DNA from: Halocafeteria seosinensis | Taxonomy: Eukaryota; Sar; Bigyra; Bicosoecida | Direction of reading: 5' to 3' | DNA length: 64,000 nt | NCBI GenBank assembly: GCA_001687465.1 | Contig: LVLI01000020.1 | Location: 62,001-126,000, forward strand | Shown here: positions 51,397 to 63,151 of the stretch, one piece after another | Layout of the letters: each line of letters begins with the position of its first letter | Position numbering within the stretch: position 1 is the stretch's first letter | Position numbers and translations under genes: made by a program | The notes under the pieces: generated by a model | Seen by the model: only the letters and a program-made list of their open reading frames with translations | Told to the model about the DNA's origin: nothing | Databases searched by the model: none

Positions 51397-51679
51397 TTAG
51401 CTATTCGGGGGTGTAATATGAACGTGAGATATGGATGAGAATTGTGTTTGCAGCATGATGAATTCTGCTCCTGTGTTTTCCCACGGGTGAAATTGTATTT
51501 CCACACTTAGGCCACTTCGTGTAATACACAACACCATTTCTGAACCGCATTGTAACAACCTGATGGGAGAGTCTCCAAAAAGCCTCCACACCAGTAAGAC
51601 AAGAGATCAACAATGAAGGGCTGTTTATAACATTCAGGGATCCCCATGAAATCAACACTGGTGTATAGGACATAGACAA
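51397..51679 (-). pseudogene. Degenerate duplicate of the 50216-50721 ORF
   Basis: The stretch 51480-51560 matches 50514-50585 at the DNA level with many substitutions and small indels: both contain CCCACGGGT, then CACTTC and TGTAA, then CCATTTCTGAACC or CATCATTTCTGAACCCC. In the minus-strand frame it reads MRFRNGVVYYTKWPK, comparable to MGFRNDGACYMKCPR of the other copy. The remainder cannot be aligned, so it looks like a partial, decaying copy. Confidence 0.5.
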
Positions 51680-51829
51680 TCAAGATATACACCTAATACA
51701 TCATCCATCACATGTTTTCATTTATTCAACTGTTCATAAACAGCCTCGATAAATGAAAACGTGTTTTCACACAGTGACATTCTTCAAGTGTCTTACTGGT
51801 GTGGAGGCTATTTGGAGACTCTCCCATCA
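51561..51829. repeat. Inverted repeat pair with 41-bp arms
   Basis: Arms 51561-51601 and 51789-51829 are reverse complements at 40 of 41 positions. Weaker complementarity continues inward (an AAACAGCC/GGCTGTTT pair, and an ATGTTTTCATTTAT/ATAAATGAAAACGT pair nearer the centre), so the whole 269 bp could form a fold-back. The right arm contains the last seven codons and stop of the ATPase/nuclease gene. Confidence 0.8.
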
Positions 51830-54268
51830 CGTAAAACAGTAATTTCTTCCCATGTTGGTTCCAAACTTGTAGTACCTTTTTTATCAAGATCTTCATCGAC
51901 AAGTACCTCCTTGAGAATTTCGATTGGTTGTCGCTTCCGCCTGTCACGAACCTTGTCTTTCCTACCGACAAACTCCCCTCCGCAAGACTTCACAATTAAT
52001 GAGCCGTCCTCTCCCCACGAACAAATTATTCCGATCAGCCAAACTTGTTGAGGATCGTAGTTTTTCCAGTGACGATAGCTCCATACCTGTCGTAAGGCGT
52101 TCAGCATGGCCTCTCGGTGGGCTGCATCTACAGAAGCTTGTCCCTTATTTCGAACAATTTTGATTTCCACAATGGGTCCACGAGGACGTTTCCATTTCGG
52201 GGGAAGTTTATTACTCGGCTCTTTACGCCACTCTGCATTCAGCAAGGGGGCCATCTGTTCAGCCTCTCCTTTTCTTGCCGCTTCCTTGATTGCAAGAAAG
52301 AAATCCATATACCCTTCTTTTTTACCAATGTGATATTCCCGCGCAATTCTCATCCTTCCATGATGAAACTGATGAAGGAAGATGTCATGTACACGGTGTT
52401 GTACGGACTTTTCGTCTAAAGCATCGAAAGGTATTTTTCCATGTGTTGCTTGAATTCCTCTTCCCACTAGTGCAAGGTTTCTTTCCACAGCATGGACTAG
52501 TGTCCTGGGATTCTGATAATACTCTTCCACCTCGGCGTCCTCTAATATGTGGATTTTTTTGTACGCCCCCACAAGTATATCCACTATATCCTTACTATGT
52601 AGTGAAACTACCGGCTGCAAGAAAACTCGACCATCGGCAGTGACTCTGTCAACTCTTAACAACCCCAGGTTGTAGAAGAGTACGCGCATGTCGGACCTCT
52701 CATTCAGCTTGGTCGACATGTTTTGGAAGGTTAGGATGTCGGACATCGGCACGGGGCCGCCAACTAGAGCCAGCACAGCATCATCGTACTTGCCAGATGA
52801 AGCGATGAGTTCAGAGAAGGCGTCCTTGGCACCTAACAGCCAATGTCGTTGGGGAGGGTTCCTTTTATCCTCGATGATGTTTTGAATGACCGCCAATGCA
52901 TCCCGAGGGCTATACAAAGGTGATAACGACTTGATCTCCTTTCCCTCCTTTCTATCCATAAACCCCGTTACAAACCCATTGATCTCGTCCTTTAGATAAT
53001 CCAGAAACACTTGTTGTTGTTCCTCTTCCGTGTGTTTGTTCTGATCGACTATTTTAAGGTTTCTAGCCCACGAGAGAGTTTTGTCCCATGTCAACGGGGC
53101 ATTTGCTGGGGCGTTTTCCAAAATATGCTTGAGATCCTCTTCCGATATACCGAAGAGGTCGTGATGTTCCTCCCAGATACCAAGGTCGGTTGTGGTATCG
53201 AGCTTTGAGAGGCCGGTACCACCCAACCTGATAAGTGTAACCAATGCTATTCCATACAGGTCGTCACGGATTAGCGCCTTCAACACATCACAGATTTCTA
53301 TTACGCTTCTGACAAGGCCTCCGTATTTCCGTATGTCCTCCAGACGCTCTTCTTCCTCTTTCTGGGTATATAACTTGCTAAAACGGGCGTTCTGCAGTTG
53401 TCTCCAGGGTCTATCATATTCATCAACCAATATTAGCGGACGATCGTCCACTAAGGACTTTCCATTCTGATGGAACAGCTTTTCTGTATCCAGCCTCCTC
53501 CTTGCCTCCTTGTACAACTTCCTCAGCATTCGAACCCCGGAATCAAGTACCGCCTGGGGTGGAACAGAATCATCACAGCCCCGAACTTCTAATCCAAGAT
53601 CCTTTAGTTGGTTGATAATGTTCTCTTGGAGTCCCTTAGTATAGGAGCATTTAACAAAGTCCAAAAATACCACAGGTCGTAAGGGTGAACTCAGAAAATG
53701 CATTCCTTTGTCGGTTCCTGCAAGATGCTCATAAAAATCGCTCATCAGCTTTTCATCCTCGACTTCCATCGATGAAGGCACGCCAATGCTGTCTCTTAAA
53801 AAAAGTAACCACGTAGTTTTCCCCAAACGTCTTGCCCAGGACGCTACACGTGTCCGCACACCTTCATTAAAATCAGTGTCAAGCGCACGAGTGTATGCGG
53901 CGGTCTTATCCACGAATCTACCATTAATTATCATCCAACGGGTAGTGCTTTCCCCGTAATTCTTTGTAATGTTGGGTTCCCTAAACTGGTAAGGTGTACC
54001 ATTCTCCTGGTATTTCTTCACAGCCTTTCTGCGGCTATCTATCAAGGTTTCCAGTTTGGAGCGTAGATTCCTGACGCTTTCCTCATCGTAGTCTGCAAGG
54101 AGAAACGGTGATGCCCATAAACCGCAACGTGGAAAGTAAGCATTCAAACGGCCAAATCAACCTACAAATTAGTAAATCGCCACGCTGATCGAATGTTTCG
54201 CTTCTGGCCTCGGTAGAGACTTCAGCCCGGGGTTGAATCCCTCGTATGAACCAGCCACCGTAATTCAT
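51808..54268 (-). CDS. AAA-ATPase-like / PD-(D/E)XK nuclease protein
   Basis: Two exons: 54268-54166 and 54092-51808, giving 795 aa from the MNYGGWF start. The intron has a strong acceptor (CGTTTCTCCTTGCAG). Domain order fits the AAA-ATPase_like (PF09820-type) plus C-terminal nuclease (PF08011-type) family: GRFVDKTAAYTRAL, Walker A variant RRLGKTTWLLFL (about residue 122), Walker B LILVDEYDRPW (about 259), then the nuclease core GYMDFFLAI (about 629) and VEIKIV (about 677) followed by a Q/W-containing helix. Bacterial and eukaryotic relatives form expanded, often mobile families, and some effector-like NTPase-nuclease proteins share this plan. Cellular role unknown. Located in the repeat-rich zone. 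An upstream in-frame ATG is possible. Confidence 0.8.
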
Positions 54269-54664
54269 TCCTGCGTCAAACGTGTATGTATGTAGAGTCA
54301 TATGCCGTGCATTTACTATACAGCCCATAATAGAATACATTATTTACTTACCCAGTGACGCACTTGTCCATGATGGATTGTGCATGCACCATGTGTTGTG
54401 GTATGTGGAAAGAGCAGTCCATGCTCGTCGAGGTCTAATGAAGGACCCAATGCGTCTGACCGAAGCCGCATTCCTTAACGCTGTGCTCAACATCTTCCTT
54501 CTTGCAATGGTCAACAACAACTGTTCAATGAGATGAGATCTGTATACAGTCGTTCATTTATAAAAGTAACACCCTTTTTTTGTTGAAGTGCGGAAACAAT
54601 TGATCAAAAATACATGTAAAGGTATGGGATGAATACTGTATATAGCATATCAGTATGTTTTGGA
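54269..54664. other. Intergenic spacer right of the ATPase/nuclease gene
   Basis: This 396-bp region is AT-rich with no convincing gene; short frames on both strands lack motifs. It marks the right side of the repeat-rich zone, after which dense genes resume. Confidence 0.45.
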
Positions 54665-55185
54665 CTAAAGAGAAACAGAGAAGCAAAAGTTTTGTCCCTC
54701 GATAGCTTCATTTACGCCTTTTTCGAGGGGGCCTTCGTCCAGGTCCAGAACTTCACGGCGCAGCAATTCGAACTGCTGACCTATTTGAAGCTTTGAGCAA
54801 AGTTTGATGGTGTTGTTTCGACTTGAATACCCTTTCCATTCGACGTCCATTTCATCGTCGTCCTGTATGTATTTCACGAATGGCTCAATCTCGAATAATT
54901 CCTCCGTGTTTGCCGGACCCTCGTCGCCCAAATTCTTGGTCGCATTCAGTACAGTGTATGCGACCGCGCGCCAAAGCTGGTGCTCTACCACTGCCACTGG
55001 TAATCTACCAGATACTGTAGCTACAGACTCTACATTTGGCCATCGAAACGTTGTAGATAGTATTTGGCGCCAAATTTTTCCATTATACGCTGAAGCCAAG
55101 TAGGAAACGAGAGCCGGTCTCATGACACTGAAAACTTACGGCTGTTTATCATGCTGCATTTAGTTTCCATAGAGCTTTTTCCCAT
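54665..55185 (-). CDS. Small protein of unknown function
   Basis: Two exons: 55185-55140 and 55089-54665, giving 156 aa. A 50-bp intron with GTAAGT donor and TTGGCTTCAG acceptor joins MGKSSMETKCSMINS to PYNGKIWRQILSTTFRW. The product continues with ESVATVSGRLPVAVVEHQLW, an acidic stretch (FVKYIQDDDEMDVEW) and a helical C-terminus, and looks globular. I recognise no family. An alternative frame through the first exon gives a longer, R-rich N-terminus but ends in a stop. It is divergent from the TPR/cNMP gene, with starts 168 bp apart. Confidence 0.55.
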
Positions 55186-55353
55186 CCGCTCCTGCATCTA
55201 ACGTGTTCAGCGGATTGGTTGACATCCGGGTTTGTCTCTGAATAGCAAATAAGGGCAAGGAAAGCCTGGGTTCCAGCCGCTGGGTGAGGCTTAACGGAAA
55301 TCGTCGCAGCACCATTAGGCTTTTATAATCCTTCCTCGGAGAGGAGTAGAGAG

Positions 55354-58300
55354 ATGCCAGTGGGAGAATCAACGAATTCAGCCAAGGCCGATTATGGCTC
55401 GAATCGGACCGATTCGCCGAAGAAAGCGTTTACGCGCACGAGTAACCAGTCGAACTGGCCTGGAAGCGGAAAGCGCAAGACGCCAGTTCCTCCGTTACAA
55501 TTATCCAAGCAGAACCCCCAAGATGACAACACTCCGGCGCAAAACAATGGCTTCAGTAGATCTGCGAACGAGGGGGACAATTCTGGTCCGACGAAGAAAG
55601 TTAGCTTCATGGGATCACAGATGACCACGGGCCAACGTTCGTACTTCTCCCCCACCTCAGCATCGGGATCCACTCCTCGAACAACGCCTACCCCAAACAA
55701 GAAGAAGTTTCGCTCCAATTTAGAGCTGGAAGAACTCGAATACCGCGCGTCTAATGCGCTCCCAGTTGTGCTCACGGAAGCCACAATCCATGAACATGAG
55801 CAAATCAAAGACATGGAACCCTTGTTTGATTACTCGGTGGAATTGAGACCATTGCGTGTGAATTCGTTCCAAATGAGCAAGGGAGTTCGTAATCCAGACA
55901 ACTATTTTCTAAGAGCATTTCAAGCAAGAAGCCAAGGAAAGCTAAAAGCCGCCCTAAGGTATGCCAACAGGTGCAGCGTATCCGTTCTGTGTATTAAAAC
56001 TACCAATGTATCATACTGCAGTCTGTATACCAAGGCTCTTCACCTAAAGCCGAAAGATTTTAAGTCCGCCTTTAACAGGGGATATGTATATGATCGACTT
56101 GGGTATTTAGAAGAAGCCCGGGCAGACTACTCGTACGCTGCCATCTTAGAACCAAAGAGTAGTTTTACCTTGTTTAACGGTGGCATTGTTGAGGCGGTAC
56201 GTTGCTGGCAATTAATTACCAAATATTACGCCCATTCACGCGTGTGCGTTTTATATACACGCAGCGACAGAGAAAGCTAGACATCGCAATTGAAAGCTTG
56301 ACCCGAGCAATCGATATCCAGTACAGGGACGTTACCGCTTTGAGGCAAACAATGTCATTTATGGGATCGAAAGCAGATCCCGAAGAAATGGAGGAATATG
56401 AAATGAAAGAGAGAACGTCTGCTGCAGCATTGGCTGTGTTTTTGCGGATAAGAGGGCTGGTTCGCCGTCGCAATTCACAATTTTCAGAGGCTTCGCGTGA
56501 CTACCTCGAAGCCAACAAGATTTTGAATCCCGCAATGGAAGAGGAAGAAACCGAACGGCGGAAAAAAAGAAAGCAACAAAATGAACAACACAAGACGGAA
56601 CTGCTTGAAGCAGCACGCCGTCGGATCATGGCTCGGGGTAATCTCGCAGACCGGTTATCAGATTTTTCGTTTGAGGGAGATGGGACGTCTCGAACGTTAT
56701 CAACGACTGTGAACCCTGAGGCAAAAGCACAAAATGCAGAATATGTACAGATATGGGGGAATAGGCAGATGGGAATGCTTCTACGTGATTGCCTTGTTAA
56801 GGATGCGTACGATAAGTATGAAGACGCCTTAGAGGATCATAAAGCAATGATGATGCGCTTGAGTGCAGAGGATCAGGATAATGCTCCACGAGAACCTGAA
56901 TTAGTGGATTTCCTGGATCAAAACGCGTTTGTCAATCATGCTCAAGACGCCGCTGCCAACGCCTATTCCATCTGGAAGTCTCTATTCCAAAGCGAGGTGG
57001 GGACCACAAGCGACCGTACTGTAGTTAAAGGTGCAGCCGTAGGTCACGGTGACACTACAGCTGGTCGCAAGGGTCATGTCGTAAAGGAGTATCGCGCGGG
57101 ATTGGAGCCCAGTGAACAACACGACACAGTTGGAGAAGAAGGTCAAACTAGTACTCGCGCATACCGCGGTACAAAAGGAAAGACTCTCATGCAGCCGTAC
57201 TGTTTTAGCGATGGTCCGGTCTACGATCCTGGCAATTTTCGGCCTACGAAGAATGCTTCCTATCCATCCTCATTGAAGCAAAGGTTTTCAGAAATTTTCC
57301 CAGTTTTGAAAATCCGTAACAACGGTACCTCAGTTAGAGCAGACCAGGCTACGCGAGATTCTCTGTCTCCAATATTGAGACGAGATGTGGATCTGCTAAC
57401 GCGGCTCACCGATAACATAAGACTGTTCTACAACCAGGCTCAGCGAGTCCAACAGAGCATGGTAACGAGGTTGTACTGGACAGAACTTCCTGAGAGATCC
57501 GCCATTTGCAACGAGGGAGAATGGGGTGACTGCTTGTATGTCGTCGTAGAGGGGTCCGTTGACTTCTACCTCCGGAGGGACATGACTACTGGTAGAAAGA
57601 TAAAACAGACCTTTGCCGTCTTCAAAGTTGGGAAATTTCTGCTCAAATGGGTGCATCGTTATCGTCAGAAAAAGAAAGAAAAGAAGCTGAAAGGTGACGA
57701 CGAGGCTACCGAAGGAGATGCTCCGCCAAGAATTACAGCAGGACATTTGAAAGGCATACTGCTAAGCTTGGGTGATAGATCACCCTATCCCATTCGGGGC
57801 AAAGATGCCGAAAAAGCAGTTTACGGAGACACAGAGCGAAAGTTTGGCATACACATAGGATCTGTGTATTCTGGTGAAGGATTCGGTCAGGACACAGTGA
57901 CGGGTCCACTACAGCGTGTCTGGTCGGAGGAAGCCAATGGTGGTGAAGGAGACTATGTCGACGTCAGATTTCGGCCTGTCACAGCGGTTGCTCGCGAACC
58001 ATGCCTTCTTCTGGCTCTGCGACGTGCTGACTACCACTATGTGATGAAATGTCACCATGAGGTAATCTTAGCCGAACAGGCAGCATGGTTGAGCAAGCTC
58101 CATCTACTGGCATCAGCGTCGCATGACGAGATTTCCAACCTCGCTCAACGGATCCAGCACAGACGCTTTAGGTGCGGAGAGGTGATATTGTCCCAAGACT
58201 GCCCCGTCGAAGGCCTGTACATGCTGAGGTCAGGAAAGTGTGTAGTATTACGGTCTAGAGCGTCTCCCCCCAAAGGAACTCATTCACCGACTGAAGAAAA

Positions 58301-59084
58301 AGAGAAAGATAATGTTGCCGCAAGGATGTTCCGAAGGGCCTCAATGTCAGGATGGATCGACGTAAATGAAAAGTTCCCTAGAAGCGATGGGCTCTCTCGT
58401 GTGACGAGTGTCGCGGCTGAAGCAGCCAAACCGAAGGCGCAGTACCACGACGATATATCATTAAAGCAAGTTGGCGAATCTACTGCACAGTCTCGAAGAT
58501 TCAGTAATGTGCAAATTGGGTCGGAAATGAAGTTACAACGACGCTTAAGCGCCACCCAGCCTGAGGCTAATCCGCCGTCACAACCACAACCACCCTCCTC
58601 CAACAATAAGAAAGCGACCGCATCGGTTACTCGGAAGCAACGGCAGGTTGATCAGACTAATCCAATGATAAGGTCTGCCTGGAATCCCTCATCAACCTCT
58701 GGAAATGGGATCCAGTACCTCGGCGAGCTGTTCCCCCGCGACTGGTTCGGAGAGGCGTACGTATTAACAGCCCAGATGACCACGGCGAATGCAGCAACGA
58801 ATTCATACGTGCAGTGTATTGAAGACCCGAGTTCGCAGGAGCTGGGTACCAGCCAAGCTACAATCATTGCCGAGACAGATGGAGAAGTGTGGCTTTTGAA
58901 GAGACAAGACATTTTCGAATGCTGCTCGTTCCAGACTCGTCAGAGAATGCGAGAGTTTCTTGAAAGCATGGTCAACTCGAGTAAGATATTCACCCCCAAA
59001 CAGCAAAAAGTCTGGACTGAATACAAGAAAATTGTCCTTGACGAAGAAGTCTTGAAGAAGAAGTCCGCCACTGCACGGTTTTAG
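55354..59084 (+). CDS. TPR and cyclic-nucleotide-binding domain protein
   Basis: Three exons: 55354-55958, 56022-56196, 56265-59084, giving 1,199 aa. Residues 1-130 are disordered. TPR-like repeats follow (ALSLYTKALHLKPKDFKSAF, GYLEEARADYSYAAILEPK, LDIAIESLTRAIDI). Then come helical charged regions, and from about residue 660 a cyclic-nucleotide-binding-like fold (SAICNEGEWGDCLYVVVEGS). A second copy near 870 reads ISNLAQRIQHRRFRCGEVIL, then VEGLYMLRSGKCVVL, and continues after a long S-rich insertion with FPRDWFGEAYVL. The canonical phosphate-binding R of PKA/PKG sites is not evident, so ligand binding is uncertain. Intron 1 is 63 bp, frame-preserving and stop-free. TPR plus cNMP architectures occur in signalling and ciliary proteins. 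It ends 6 bp from the convergent gene. Confidence 0.8.
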
Positions 59085-59090
59085 ATATCA

Positions 59091-62000
59091 TCATTGGTGA
59101 GCTTTATAATTGTAATTCATCACTCTCCGGGAGGAAGAGTCACGGCCATGCGCGTCTTGGCCGGAAGGCCGGTGACCCTGCAAAATAAAATCGTCTACCC
59201 TCTCTCTCCAATGACCTGAGCTATCGTATGGTGTCCTAGTTGTGGTTTTCATCTTTGTGGATGGAGCCGTGCCTTCCGTGCCTTCTTTACGTGCGTCAGC
59301 CCGCTTCCATTTTGGTGAAGCTGAAGAACATTTATTCCGTTTTTCACTCCGTGAACTATATGCTTCTTTGTTGTGCTTATCAATCCATTCCTTTAACTGT
59401 TTCCTTAACTGCTCATTGGAGGCAGCCACGCTTTGCAGTTCATTCTCCAAGGCTCTAAGCTTATTCTGGCTGGTGCTTTCAGCCTCGTGGCCGCCATCCG
59501 TATCTCTCTCATGCATCCCATAACTCGTGCGAAGTGTGTTACCATTCTGTGCCGCTCCCCCATGTGATGTCTTGGATTGGCGCCGCATTTGTGCACGTAG
59601 ACTATTCGATAGGTCAAGCAACTGATCCCTTTCAGAAACAATTCGCTTAAGTTCTTCTCGTGTCTGCTCCAGTCTCTGTTCAACTTCGGAGGTGTTGTTC
59701 TCATGACGTTGTTGAAGCTCGTCTATTCCAAGGGTGTCCTGTACAACGTCGTTTTGTTCACGTGGTGGCTCGTGGTGGCCCATCTCTTCGTACAAGGCAT
59801 TCACACTCTGGCGGAGATTTTGGTTTTCGTTTTCTGCTTCCATGAGAAGTCCCCGCAAGGTCTTGCATTCGTCCTGAAGAGATTCGAAAGCCTCTCGAAA
59901 ATCATCGTCTCCCCTACTTCTTAAAGCCTTCGATGATGCATCTGCACGACGCTCCAGCGACCCGATATAGCGCCGAAGTCTTTGAATAGTATTTTGAAGC
60001 CCATCTCGTTCCTGTTGAATCCAGTGAGGATACAGCGGATCCTGGGCACGGTGCTCTTGGACCGGTTGCACAACTCCTTGAGAAGCATGTTGGTGATGTG
60101 CGCTTGTAGTCGATTCCTCGGCTTGCTTCTGTTGTTCTAGATCATGTATCTGCTGTCTCATTTCACCAATTATTTCGCGAAAACGAGAGCATTGCTGCTG
60201 CAGTTCAGTGTTTTTATCTTGCAACGTGGAAACCTGTTGCCTCGCTTCCAAATACCGTTGGTAATCGACCCCAGAAGACGAATCAGCCAGCTTCCCTGGC
60301 GTATTATTATGCCATGCCTCAGTACCCACGTCAAATATCTCAGAGGCAGGTCCATAATCCTGCGAGAAAACGGGGCTGCTGTAGTGCCCTTGTACCCGAT
60401 TCGCAGCCGGAGAGGATTCTCGTCCTGGGGCAAGGGCGGTATTACCCTGGTGCTGACGGGTAAGTTGCGCAGCTGTTTCCGTCGTTTTCTTGGATCTCAG
60501 TTGTGCGTTCAAATCCGCTATTTGCTCCCGCAAATCATTGATTGTCTGCTGTTTCTTCTGAACCTCCTCTTGCGACTCCTGCTGCCGACGAAGTGACTCA
60601 TCTCTCTGCTTGCGTAACGCTTCTGATTCATTCTGCATCTGTTCTTTCAGGGCCTTATTACGCGACTCCCAACGCTCATTCCAAGTACTGTTATTGAGTT
60701 CGAGTTCATGCTGCAGGGATGATATTTGCTGCTTCAGATCACTGACTTCTGCCCGTAGTCGGGTTATTGTGTCATCACGTGTTTCAACGTCGGTCTGGAG
60801 ATCCACTTTTGCTTTCTCAAGTTCCGCCACTTTAGACTTTTGATTATGAATTTCGCGTTGAAGTTCTTCCGTATAGTTATTGGATTCATTCAGCTCTTGA
60901 TGGTAGTGCTTCAAGTATCTGTCTAACTCGGTCTTCTTGTTTTCAAAGGCATCATTGGACGACTCAAGTTGTTCTCGAAGCTCGATACATTCACGTTCAA
61001 CGGAAGACTTTTCTTGTTGAAGCTCCCTGGTCTCTCGGTCATGCTGGCTCTCAAGTTGCGACTTCATTTCTTGAAATTCTCGCTGGTGTCGTTGTTGTTC
61101 ATCATGAAGTGAATTCTGGAAATCGTAGAGTTGATTTGAGAGACGTTCAAGCTTTGCCTCGTACTCATCAATAATCGACTGTTTCTGTTCGTAGAGTTCT
61201 TCCTTCTCGGAGTTGAGTTGGTCGACTCGACGACTCCAGTGATTTTCGGTCTCTTCAGCATCTTTTTGCAGATCGCGGACTTGCATCTCGAGCTTACTTT
61301 TGGACTGTTGAACGTCGTTTTTCTCATCGTCACGATCCTTTAACTCTCGTCGAACGTTAGCCAGTGTGCTTTCGTATTCCTTTATGGTGGCACAGTGCCC
61401 ATCAATTGTCTCTTGCAGCTTACTCAGCCTTTGTGATGCTTCGCTCTTTACCTCCTTGATGGAGGAATCATACATTTGAATGAGTTCATTTCGCTGGTAC
61501 TCTATCGATTTTTCTTTTTCTTGAACGCGTTGTTCCAGTTCCTCTTTCATCTGCTGATATTCTCGTTCCCAATCCCGTACCTCTTGTTCATGTGCCTCTT
61601 TGGCTTGTTCCATACCAGACTTAATATCATTGATTTGCCGCTGATAATATTCTTCGGCCTCTTTCAGTTGCTGCTGCATTTTTTGATAAGCCTCATCGGA
61701 GCGGTGAAGCGACGAATACAAACGCTGATTTTCTTCATCTTTCTCAGCTAAATGCTGCTGAAGCTGTTGCGAGTGCTTTTCGGCTTCATCCAATTCCTTA
61801 TCACGCTCTTCAATAAGCTGCGGCAGTTATAATATATTTGTATACTATTTTCTAGTCAACAACGACAACGGAAAATGAAGAAATCACGTACTTGTAGATT
61901 ATAACGGAAATCATCGCGAAGTCGGCCAAACTTGGATTGCAGATCTTGTAATTCCTTGTCCTGAAAGTGAATAAATACATGGAGAGAAAAACATCGTAAC

Positions 62001-62513
62001 TTTTTTGTTTACATCCACAAGCCCAGCCCATCAACAACCTACTCGCTCTTGCAACGTGGTTTCCAAGGATTGTATCCGGTATTCATTGATTTCGTGTAGT
62101 TCTTTCTCCTTTTGCACTATTAACGACCGTAAAGTGTCCTTTTGGTTCCCACTTCCCGTCTCTCGACCACCACGGCCAGACGCAGACGAGCTCGTAGACC
62201 CTTGGTAGGGCTGCAATAAGTGACTCAACCCACTCGAAGTGGCCTCATAATGGTAAGAAGGAGCCTGAAAAGCCTGCTGAGACTGGGACGAGGTGCCCGG
62301 AGGGGAGACAGATCGATTTTCCTCCCTGCCGGGGCCTATTTCGTCCCTCCAATGGCGTCCTGAAGGCACAGAGGAGGTGGGACTTGATCTCTGTCTCCCT
62401 GTGAGGGGTGTAGAATGTGTATGGGAGCCGTAATAGGGGTCTGATGGAGCAGTTTGGTCCTCGCCCCCCTCCGCCTCCTGTCTTCGAGGAGGCGTATTGG
62501 CTGATACAGACAT
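59091..62513 (-). CDS. Very long coiled-coil protein
   Basis: Three exons: 62513-62043, 61960-61892, 61817-59091, giving 1,088 aa. The first 120 residues are disordered and rich in P, S, G and R. From about residue 130 to 650 it is an almost continuous Q/E/K/L heptad coiled coil. A disordered gap with GYSSPVFSQDYG-like sequence follows, then more coiled coil (about 700-1000) and a basic tail. The small 23-codon middle exon is in register with the heptads. Composition resembles golgins, rootletin or centrosomal proteins, but low-complexity coiled coils mislead by composition and no diagnostic domain is present, so I leave it unnamed. It converges on the TPR/cNMP gene with a 6-bp gap. Confidence 0.8.
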
Positions 62514-63151
62514 CGTTTGGCTATACCAATACCCACATTTTCATATTTAGAGTGTAATGCACCTACTATGAGCAAAGAAACAATATCCATCGATGGACCA
62601 TGAATAACGGGAGCATCAAAAATGACCGTTAACTCGACTCGAGTTGGTTGTTTGAATTGGTGAATGAACTCAACTTAATTCATTCATGCGTTCATTCATT
62701 CAGCAAGATGGAAGGTACGTAAGCTATACCGCGGGGGGTAATTGTAACACTGATGCGCAGAGTGACCTCCCATACTGTATATACCATATGGTTATGGGCG
62801 TCTTACTGTATTTGAATCTACTGTACGGTCCACGGAGGCATCAGGCATGTTGTGCCCTGTACATACAAGACAGTATGTCTATTAGGATGCAATGCACAAA
62901 GTGGACAATATTGAGAAAAAGGTGCAATTCCAGTCCACTGAGTTCACTGGACACAACTCTCGAGTCTCGGAGGGGGGAGTCGGGACTCGGGAAAGGTTCC
63001 CAGAGGTTCCGATTCGAACTTCCCCCGTGTGTGGGACCCGATGGGTACAGACTGTACAGTGTACAGCACTGTGTCCAGTAGAGTTCGATTCCTTACGAAG
63101 GATTGGCTCGGAGGAAGAGTTGTAACTGTTTACATACTTCTGCTTGTGCAG
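62514..63151. other. Intergenic region with short ATTC repeats
   Basis: This 638-bp region is upstream of the coiled-coil gene. It has a cluster of ATTC/ATTCATTC units near 62679-62701 and otherwise only short unsupported frames. It should contain the promoter of the coiled-coil gene. Confidence 0.45.

Noticed and set aside
59160-59230. Possible tiny intron (21 bp, GT to TTTTGCAG) near the end of the long coiled-coil gene.
   Set aside because: Far shorter than any other intron here, and the frame is open without it.
63060-63100. GTTCGATTCC resembling a tRNA T-loop.
   Set aside because: No T-stem pairing, acceptor stem or anticodon arm could be found around it.
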